Positions 58,415 to 64,000 of a stretch of 64,000 bases of DNA are shown here, one piece after another (position 1 is the first letter of the stretch; each line of letters opens with the position of its first letter). Origin of the DNA: Kribbella sp. ALI-6-A. GTDB lineage: Bacteria; Actinomycetota; Actinomycetes; Propionibacteriales; Kribbellaceae. Below the pieces are notes generated by a model. The model was not told the origin of the DNA. It searched no databases and was given only the letters and a program-made list of their open reading frames with translations. The stretch lies in NCBI RefSeq assembly GCF_001984195.1, contig NZ_MTQN01000011.1, positions 1,178,001 through 1,242,000 of the forward strand, in the 5' to 3' direction. Both the position numbers and the translations under genes were made by a program.

Positions 58415-59080
58415 ATGATCTACGAGCTGAACCACGTCGGCGGCCAGGTCCGCGACCTCGACGCGACCCTAGCCTTCTACACAGCCTTGGGAGCGCAGGT
58501 CGTCGACCGCCTCTTCATGCCCGGCCCCCGCGTCCACCGAGTCCACATCCAGCTGGGCACCGGCCTCGTCGAACTCCTGCACCCCGAGCAGCCCGCCGAC
58601 GACACGACGTACGGCTTCAACCACATCGGCTTCCTGACCGACGACCTGGACGCCGACCACACCCGCCTCCTCACCGCCGGCTACGCCGAACTCACCCCAC
58701 CCCGCGTCGCATCCAGCGGCCAGGGCCGCCTCTCCTTCCTCGCCGACCCCAACGGCGTCCGGGTGGAACTCCTCCAACGCACCGAGGACTTCCGCATCCC
58801 ACCCATCACCACAGGCTCGGTACGCCGCCTGGCCCACATCGCACTCCCCGCCCCGGACCTCGACGCCGCGATCACCTTCTACACCACCCACCTCGGCATG
58901 CACCCCGACTCCGAGCACGCCCCGACCACACTCCGCCTAGGCCTCGACGCCCTCAAACCCCACCACTCCTGGCCACCGGCCCGCACCCTCATCAACCACC
59001 TCACCCTCGAGACCACCACCCAGCACCCCGACACCCACGACCCCGACGGCAACCGCCTGACGTTCCTGCCGGTTTCCTGA
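58415..59080 (+). CDS. VOC/glyoxalase-fold protein with two modules
   Basis: A 221-residue protein of the vicinal-oxygen-chelate superfamily. Two glyoxalase-like modules are visible: residues 1-125 (ELNHVGGQVRDLDATLAFYTALG, HIGFLTDDLDADHTRL, FLADPNGVRVELLQ) and 135-221 (RRLAHIALPAPDLDAAITFYTTHLGM). Members are dioxygenases, isomerases or antibiotic-binding proteins. Linked to an MFS exporter and its AraC regulator, a resistance or detoxification role is plausible. A CATGAT box six bases before the ATG suggests a leaderless start. Confidence 0.85.
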   Translation: MIYELNHVGGQVRDLDATLAFYTALGAQVVDRLFMPGPRVHRVHIQLGTGLVELLHPEQPADDTTYGFNHIGFLTDDLDADHTRLLTAGYAELTPPRVASSGQGRLSFLADPNGVRVELLQRTEDFRIPPITTGSVRRLAHIALPAPDLDAAITFYTTHLGMHPDSEHAPTTLRLGLDALKPHHSWPPARTLINHLTLETTTQHPDTHDPDGNRLTFLPVS

Positions 59081-59207
59081 ACCTCTCGGCTCGCTGCCCA
59101 ACGCCACCCAGAACGGCGGTCAGACGGCCGGCCTCGCTCGTGGGCACTTCCCAACCTTCATGTTCTTGGTCTTTCCTTGTGAACTTGGGCTTTTCGAACC
59201 TCGGCCG

Positions 59208-59705
59208 TCAGGTGAGCTTGAGTTCGTAGTACTGGCTGATCAGGTTGCTGCCGAACAGGTTGTGCGGCTCTTCGCTCGTCAGGGTGAAGCCGCGGGCGAG
59301 GTAGATCTGGCGGGCGGCGACCAAGGGGTCGTTGGTCCACAAAACCACGCGTTCGTACCCGAACCCGCGCGCGAACTCGAGGCACGTGTCGACCAGTCGG
59401 CCGCCGAGACCGTGGCCTCGGGCTTCGGGGGTGAGCAGGAGCAGGCGGAGTTTGGCGGTGGATTCGTCCGGGCCGCGGACGCAGAAGACGCAGCCCACGC
59501 GGCGGCCGTCGACTTCGGCGATCCAGGCGGCCTCGCCGGTCACGCCGGCGACCTGGGCCTCGGCGTAGTCGGCGACGATGCGGGCGACCAGGGCTTCGAA
59601 GGGCCGGCCCCAGTCGTACTCGGCGGCGTACAGCTCGCCGTGGATCTGCACGACCCAGCCGAGATCACCCGGCCGGTCGGCGGGACGGATCACTACGTCG
59701 GACAT
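59208..59705 (-). CDS. GNAT family N-acetyltransferase
   Basis: A 165-residue acetyltransferase resembling the C-terminal acetylase seen in MarR/GNAT proteins: VVIRPADRPGDLGWVVQIHGELYAAEYDWG at the N terminus, LLLTPEARGHGLGGRLVDTCLEFARG for the acetyl-CoA loop and VLWTNDPLVAARQIYLARGFTLT near the end. The ATG at 59705 is preferred over one 24 bases upstream that falls in the operator. It is divergent from a TetR gene and shares the palindrome at 59720-59743. Confidence 0.85.
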   Translation of the reverse strand: MSDVVIRPADRPGDLGWVVQIHGELYAAEYDWGRPFEALVARIVADYAEAQVAGVTGEAAWIAEVDGRRVGCVFCVRGPDESTAKLRLLLLTPEARGHGLGGRLVDTCLEFARGFGYERVVLWTNDPLVAARQIYLARGFTLTSEEPHNLFGSNLISQYYELKLT

Positions 59706-59719
59706 CTGCACCACCCGAT

Positions 59720-59743
59720 CTACTGACACGACTGTTTCAGTAG
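59720..59743. promoter_or_regulatory. Palindromic operator between GNAT and TetR genes
   Basis: CTACTGACAC (59720-59729) and GTTTCAGTAG (59734-59743) are inverted with nine of ten matches around four bases. It lies 15 bp from each start codon, so TetR binding would silence both genes. Confidence 0.7.
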
Positions 59744-59757
59744 GAGATACTAGTCGG

Positions 59758-60318
59758 GTGCCGACGACGAAGCCAGCCCCTTCCGCGCGTGAGCAGGAAC
59801 TGCTGGAGCGCGCCTACGAGTACTCGCTCACCCACGGCCTCGCCGAACTCTCGCTGCGCCCGCTCGCAGCCGCGATCGGATCGAGCCCACGGGTGCTGCT
59901 GTTCCTGTTCGGCAGCAAGGACGGTCTGATCCGCGCATTGCTCGCCCGGGCGCGCTCCGACGAGCTGTCCCTGCTCCAGCAACTCCGGTACGACGAACAG
60001 CCCGGCCTGGAGGTGGTCGGGATGGAACTCTGGCGCTGGCTGTCCGCGCCCGAGCGCCGCCCGTTGATGAACCTCTGGGTCGAGGCCTACGGGCGGTCGC
60101 TGGTCTCCCCCGACGGGCCGTGGGGCGACTATGCCCGCTCGACCGTCGAGGACTGGCTCGAGTTGCTCAAGGCATCGCAACCCGATGCCGAGAGCAAGCA
60201 TGCGCGCGCCCGGCGGACCGCGCTGCTGGCGTTGCTCCGGGGCGCGCTGCTGGATCTGCTCGCCACCGGCGATCTCGACCGCACCACCAAGGCGGTCGAG
60301 TCATACCTGTCCCGCTGA
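59758..60318 (+). CDS. TetR family transcriptional regulator
   Basis: A 186-residue repressor. The DNA-binding part is AREQELLERAYEYSLTHGLAELSLRPLAAAIGSSPRVLLFLFGSKDGLIRALL (residues 10-62), with a Val-Leu-Leu-Phe-Leu-Phe variant of the usual LYHHF recognition stretch. The C-terminal helices bind an unknown ligand. The GTG at 59758 follows the operator at 59720-59743 and a GATACT box. It is divergent from a GNAT gene that it probably controls. Confidence 0.9.
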   Translation: MPTTKPAPSAREQELLERAYEYSLTHGLAELSLRPLAAAIGSSPRVLLFLFGSKDGLIRALLARARSDELSLLQQLRYDEQPGLEVVGMELWRWLSAPERRPLMNLWVEAYGRSLVSPDGPWGDYARSTVEDWLELLKASQPDAESKHARARRTALLALLRGALLDLLATGDLDRTTKAVESYLSR

Positions 60319-60327
60319 AACCGGCGA

Positions 60328-61764
60328 CTACTCCGTCAGCTCGAAAGCGACGGTCCGCTTGGCGATATCCGCCTCGACGAGTTTCACCCGGACCAACTGC
60401 CCCAGCGGCAGCGCGCTGGAGCTGTGGACCTTGCCCTCGATCGCCAGCGTGGAGAGCGTGACGACACCCCGTGTCGGGTCGCGGTCGTCGACGTCGACCA
60501 CAACCCCGTCGAACACGGCGCCGACCTGCTCGGCGACCAGCCCGGCCTCGACCATCGAGACGATGGCCCGCTCGTAGGCGTTGGCCTTGCGGGCGCTTTC
60601 CTCCATGATCTTCGGGATCTCGTCCATCGACTCGCGGACCCAGTCCGGCACGGGCCGGTCCGCGCACAGCGCCACGCAGATCTCCCCCGTCCAGCGATCC
60701 ACCAGCCGGCGCAACGGCGCCGTGACGTGCGCGTACTCGGACTTCATCGCGGCGTGCTCAGGCCGCTCCGGCACACCACCCGAGAACGCCGTGTACCCGG
60801 CGCCACGGAACAGCACCGTGCAGGCCGCCAGCATCGCCGCATGCGTCGGCTGTTTCGGGTCGAGCCCGTGGATGAATTCCGCGTACGACGTACCGACCGG
60901 CCAGGTGATGCCGAGCGCCTTCGCCGTGTTCTCCAGCTTGCGGCGCAGGTCGTCGTGCGACTCCGGCAGCGTGCGCAGGATGCCGATCTCGCCGTACATC
61001 ATCAGATGCGCGGCGGCCATCCCGGTCAGCAGCGAGATCTGCGCGTTCCAGCCCTCGACCGGCAGCGGGGCGCGGAACTCCAGCGTCCACTCGCCGCCGG
61101 CGGTGACGACCTCCTGGTCGGGGATCGGCAGGTTGACGCCGCCGCGTTCGAGCTCGCGCTGTTCGCGGAGCTTGCCGACCTCGCGGAGCAGTTGCAACGA
61201 CTCCGGTGCCGTACCGGCGTCCAGGTCCTTCTGCACGCCGGCGTAGTTGAGCTTGGCGCGCGACTTCACCAACGCGCGTTCGCACACCACCTCGGTGCCT
61301 TCGCCGGAAGCGTCGACGGTGATCGTCCACAGCAGCGCAGGCCGTACGGCGTCCGGCAGCAGCGACGCGGCGCCCTCGGACAGCTCCGGCGGGTGCAACG
61401 GCGTGCGCTTGTCCGGCGCGTACAACGTCTCGCCGCGCCGGCGTGCCTCGAGGTCGATCGGGTCACCGGGCTGCACGAACGCCGCGACGTCCGCGATCGC
61501 GTAGTGCACGGTGTAGCCGTTGCCGGCGCGTTCGATGTGCAGGGCCTGGTCGAGGTCCATCGAGTCCGGCGGATCGATCGTGACGAACTCGATGTCGGTC
61601 CGGTCCAGCTCCGGCAGCCGCGGGTTCTTCACTGCCGCCAGCGCGGCCGCGGTGACCTCGGGCGGGAACTCGGCCGGGATCTCCAGCTCGCGCCGGATCG
61701 TCTGCAGTGAAGCCCGGAGCACCTCGGGCACGTCTTCGGCGAAATGCACCTTCTGCAACGGCAC
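60328..61764 (-). CDS. RNB-domain ribonuclease (RNase II/R-like)
   Basis: A 478-residue 3'-5' exoribonuclease. The RNB catalytic domain contains RTDIEFVTIDPPDSMDLDQALHIER with the metal-binding Asp residues, VHYAIADVAAFV, and DLEARRRGETLYAPDKRTPLHPPELSEGAASLLPD. A short C-terminal OB-like domain (VGAVFDGVVVDVDDRDPTRGVV) may bind RNA. It lacks the N-terminal cold-shock domains of full RNase R, as in the shorter actinobacterial proteins. It probably takes part in RNA turnover or stable-RNA maturation. Confidence 0.92.
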   Translation of the reverse strand: MPLQKVHFAEDVPEVLRASLQTIRRELEIPAEFPPEVTAAALAAVKNPRLPELDRTDIEFVTIDPPDSMDLDQALHIERAGNGYTVHYAIADVAAFVQPGDPIDLEARRRGETLYAPDKRTPLHPPELSEGAASLLPDAVRPALLWTITVDASGEGTEVVCERALVKSRAKLNYAGVQKDLDAGTAPESLQLLREVGKLREQRELERGGVNLPIPDQEVVTAGGEWTLEFRAPLPVEGWNAQISLLTGMAAAHLMMYGEIGILRTLPESHDDLRRKLENTAKALGITWPVGTSYAEFIHGLDPKQPTHAAMLAACTVLFRGAGYTAFSGGVPERPEHAAMKSEYAHVTAPLRRLVDRWTGEICVALCADRPVPDWVRESMDEIPKIMEESARKANAYERAIVSMVEAGLVAEQVGAVFDGVVVDVDDRDPTRGVVTLSTLAIEGKVHSSSALPLGQLVRVKLVEADIAKRTVAFELTE

Positions 61765-61869
61765 TCGACCACTCCGTCCTGGCTCGACCCGGCCGCCACG
61801 ATGCGGCCGGGGAGACTCAGACTAGTGCCCGGCCCCGCTCGGCGAACGCAGGCCGCACGCCGGACGGGC

Positions 61870-63075
61870 TCAGCCGGCCGTCGGGACGGGCTGCACGTTG
61901 AAGCTGCGCAGCGACGCCAGGCCGTCGGCGTACCAGTGGATCTCGGTCACCGTGGCCGGCTTCAGCTCCATCCGGAACAGCGAGGCCATCGGCGCCTGCA
62001 GCACGCCGCGGACCATCAGCTTGATCGGCGTCACGTGGGTCACCACGACCACCGTCTTGCCCGGGTACGACGCCAGGACGGCGTCGCGCGCCGATCGAGC
62101 CCGCCGGGCACACGCGTCGAACGACTCGCCCCCGGGCGGCGCGACCGTGGTCGAACCGAGCCAGGCGTTCAGCTGGTCCGGCCACTTGGCCTGGACCTCG
62201 GCGAAGGTGTGTCCGTCCCAGTCGCCGAACGAACACTCGACCCACGCGTCGCGCACCTCGACCTCGAGCCCGAGCCGCTCGGCGACAGCGGCCGCCGTCT
62301 GTCGCGTCCGCAGCATGGGGGAGGAAATGATCGCGTCGACCGGGCCGAGCTCCGCCGTCCCGGCGACCGGCAGGTTGCCGGCCGCGTCGGCCGAGGTGGA
62401 GGCCGGCTGCGATTCCCCGACGAGCCCGGCGATGTACTGCGCCGCCACCTCGGCCTGCCGCCGCCCGATCTCGCTCAGCCCCGGGTCGTCCCCGCCCGAT
62501 CCGGAGAACCGCTTCTCGACCGTGTGCGCGGTCTCGCCGTGCCGCAGGAAGATCAGCCGGGTCGGCGGCTCGGTCGACGCACCGCCCCAGCCCGCCAGCG
62601 CCTTGCCGAGCTCGGAGGCCTCCGTGACCACCGGCGCGGCCGAGCTCTCGGCCGGCTTCAGCGGCACCGGCTTGCCGTCCAGCGCCATGTTCGCCAGCGC
62701 GTCCGCGGCCGCGTTCTGGGCCCGCGGAACCCAGGTCCACTCGGTCCCGAACGGCGCCAGCGACTGCGCCTTCATCGCCAGCGGCTTCATGTCCGGGTGC
62801 TTGACCTTCCAGCGCCCGGCCATCTGCTCGACCACCAGCTTGGAGTCCATCCGGACCTCGATCGACGCGTTCGGCGCGTACTCCGCGGCCAGCTCCAGCC
62901 CGGCGATCAGCCCGCTGTACTCCGCGACGTTGTTGGTCGCGACCCCGATCGTCACCCCGGCCTGCGCGATCACCTGACCGGTGACCGGGTCCCGCACCAG
63001 CGCGCCGTACGCCGCGGGGCCCGGGTTGCCCCGGGAACCACCGTCGGCCTCGACGATGACGTGCGTGTAGGTCAT
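61870..63075 (-). CDS. Bifunctional RNase H / acid phosphatase
   Basis: A 401-residue fusion. Residues 1-140 are a type I RNase H with the active-site pattern VIVEADGGSRGNPGPAAYG, EYSGLIAGLE, VRMDSKLVVEQM and an Asp in AADALAN. Residues about 185-401 are a histidine phosphatase (LIFLRHGETAHTVEKRFSG, SSPMLRTRQTA, VVVVTHVTPIKLMV), related to alpha-ribazole phosphatase CobC. The same fusion exists in mycobacteria (Rv2228c), where both activities were reported. The ATG at 63075 overlaps the upstream zinc-ribbon gene (ATGA). Confidence 0.95.
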   Translation of the reverse strand: MTYTHVIVEADGGSRGNPGPAAYGALVRDPVTGQVIAQAGVTIGVATNNVAEYSGLIAGLELAAEYAPNASIEVRMDSKLVVEQMAGRWKVKHPDMKPLAMKAQSLAPFGTEWTWVPRAQNAAADALANMALDGKPVPLKPAESSAAPVVTEASELGKALAGWGGASTEPPTRLIFLRHGETAHTVEKRFSGSGGDDPGLSEIGRRQAEVAAQYIAGLVGESQPASTSADAAGNLPVAGTAELGPVDAIISSPMLRTRQTAAAVAERLGLEVEVRDAWVECSFGDWDGHTFAEVQAKWPDQLNAWLGSTTVAPPGGESFDACARRARSARDAVLASYPGKTVVVVTHVTPIKLMVRGVLQAPMASLFRMELKPATVTEIHWYADGLASLRSFNVQPVPTAG

Positions 63076-63815
63076 ACCGCGCTCTCCGGCGTCCGGACCA
63101 GGATCCGTCCGCACTCCTCACAGCGCAGTACGACGTCCGGCGCGGTCGCCTTGATCTTGTTCAGGTCCGACGGCGCGAGTTCCATCCGGCAGCCCATGCA
63201 GCGCTTGCCGACCAGCGGCGCCGCGCCGATGCCGCCGTTGCGCTCGCGCAGCCGCTGGTACTGCGTGATCAGGTCGTCGGGCAGATCGGCGGCCAGGGTC
63301 GCCCGCTGGTCGCCCAGCGTCGCGCGCTGCTCGTCGAGCTCCTTGAGCGAGGCGTCACGCGCGCTCTCCAGCTCGGCCTGCCGGCCGGCGAACGCGGCCG
63401 CGCGGCCCTGCAGGTCGGCCTGGGTCGCCTCGGCCGCCTCCAGCCGCTCCATCACCTCGAGCTCGGCGTCCTCCAGGTCGGAGATCCGGCGGTCCAGCGA
63501 ACCGATCTCGTGCTGCAGGTTTTCCAGGTCCTTCGGCGAGGTGACCTGGCCGGAGTCCAGCCGCTGCTGGTTGCGCGCCTTGCGCTGCCGGACCTGCTCG
63601 ACGTCGCTGTCGGCCTTCTTCTGCTCGCGGCGCAGGTCCGACACCTCGGTGTCGGCGGCGACCAGCTCACGGTCGACCACGGCCTTCTCGGCGCCCAGCT
63701 CGGCGAGCGCCTGGTGCTCCGGGAGCGACTTGCGCTTGTGCGCGACCACATCCAGCTGCAGATCGAGATCCTGCAGCTCCAGCAACCGGCGTTGGACAGC
63801 GGGCTCGGCGTTCAG
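63072..63815 (-). CDS. Coiled-coil C4 zinc-ribbon protein
   Basis: A roughly 247-residue protein of the Rv2229c type. Residues 10-175 are a long coiled coil (SLPEHQALAELGAEKAVVDREL and heptads following), and the C terminus is a zinc ribbon with paired Cys: GKRCMGCRMEL and VVLRCEECGRILVR. Likely a nucleic-acid or protein adaptor acting with its neighbours. In-frame starts are a TTG at 63785 or, with AAGGAG six bases upstream and matching the expected PAVQRRLLELQDLD N terminus, an unusual CTG at 63815. The RNase H gene overlaps its stop. Confidence 0.83.
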   Translation of the reverse strand: MNAEPAVQRRLLELQDLDLQLDVVAHKRKSLPEHQALAELGAEKAVVDRELVAADTEVSDLRREQKKADSDVEQVRQRKARNQQRLDSGQVTSPKDLENLQHEIGSLDRRISDLEDAELEVMERLEAAEATQADLQGRAAAFAGRQAELESARDASLKELDEQRATLGDQRATLAADLPDDLITQYQRLRERNGGIGAAPLVGKRCMGCRMELAPSDLNKIKATAPDVVLRCEECGRILVRTPESAV

Positions 63816-63859
63816 GGTCGGCTCCTTAGATCGCGCGTTCAGTTGTCAGCTACCGCGGA

Positions 63860-64000
63860 CTAGAGACGAAGGTCCCAGGCGTCGGTGCGGAGCGTCGAGA
63901 TGTGAGTGTCCACGGTACTGCCCCGCTCTGCCAAGCCCGCGATCAGGAGGCGTTCGGCGTCGGCCAGCCACGGCCACTCGCTGGCCCAGTGCGCGACGTC
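63860..64000 (-). CDS. Nif3-like dinuclear metal protein, C-terminal fragment
   Basis: Forty-six codons run off the right edge of the window. The end reads HWASEWPWLADAERLL and STVDTHISTLRTDAWDLRL before TAG, which matches the C terminus of YbgI/YqfO/Nif3-like hexameric metal-binding proteins. The gene is followed by the zinc-ribbon protein and RNase H-phosphatase genes, the order seen in Mycobacterium (Rv2230c-Rv2229c-Rv2228c). Function of Nif3-like proteins is not settled; GTP cyclohydrolase-type activity has been proposed for relatives. Confidence 0.78.
   Translation of the reverse strand, partial: DVAHWASEWPWLADAERLLIAGLAERGSTVDTHISTLRTDAWDLRL

Noticed and set aside
1..64000. CRISPR arrays, insertion sequences, prophage or integrase genes
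   Set aside because: No transposase, integrase, phage or Cas-like product and no regular direct-repeat array was found.

Overview
The window comes from a high-GC actinomycete. GC content is very high throughout, GTG starts are common, and actinobacterial hallmark genes are present: a WhiB regulator, GlnE, a GlnA2-type glutamine synthetase and a bifunctional RNase H/acid phosphatase. The gene mix suggests the Nocardioides/Kribbella side of the phylum, but that placement is inference. I see no rRNA, tRNA, insertion sequence, prophage or CRISPR array. The one stable RNA gene is RNase P RNA (rnpB). The window is chromosomal housekeeping backbone interleaved with accessory regulators, transporters and secreted hydrolases.

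Layout. 1-6.4 kb: folE, a Cys-rich ArsR-type regulator, a YbaK-type deacylase, and a sugar ABC operon facing its LacI regulator across two tandem operators. 6.5-15.5 kb: two secreted proteins, DAHP synthase behind an aromatic leader-peptide attenuator, an acetyltransferase, a phosphatase, twin fluoride channels, and a B12-binding MerR regulator facing a WhiB4-like gene. 15.5-20.5 kb: a sulfonate-type ABC importer and a TauE/SafE exporter that has a cysteine-type leader peptide. 20.5-27.5 kb: a GH78 rhamnosidase, trmB, a SigE-type sigma factor and glnE. 28-35 kb: a giant phosphoesterase/PQQ-propeller protein coupled to a HupE membrane protein, a cyclophilin and glnA2. 35-44 kb: membrane and hypothetical genes, a frameshifted DUF418 gene, nadE and a panB with a 545-residue disordered extension. 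44-55.4 kb: an aldo/keto reductase, NUDIX, an iron-box-controlled Cys-rich miniprotein, a metal-receptor protein, a histone-like protein, map, a PadR-methyltransferase fusion, a frameshifted serine carboxypeptidase, PhoD phosphatase, a TetR/SnoaL pair and rnpB. 55.4-64 kb: a cyclase/MFS/AraC/VOC cluster, a TetR/GNAT pair, an RNB nuclease, RNase H-phosphatase, a zinc-ribbon protein and the end of a Nif3-like gene.

How the parts connect. glnE, glnA2, panB and the RNase H / zinc-ribbon / Nif3 trio form one compact neighbourhood in Mycobacterium; here they are spread over about 40 kb with accessory genes between them. Several regulators face their likely targets across palindromes: LacI, MerR/WhiB, PadR fusion and two TetR pairs. 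Sulfur and aromatic amino acid genes carry leader peptides. Many genes appear to be transcribed as leaderless mRNAs, with a TANNNT box six or seven bases before the start codon.

The most unusual signal is a family of three 85-86 bp repeats (41-126, 15270-15354, 15377-15462). They have imperfect inverted ends and a conserved core, all lie beyond gene 3' ends, and match no element I can name.
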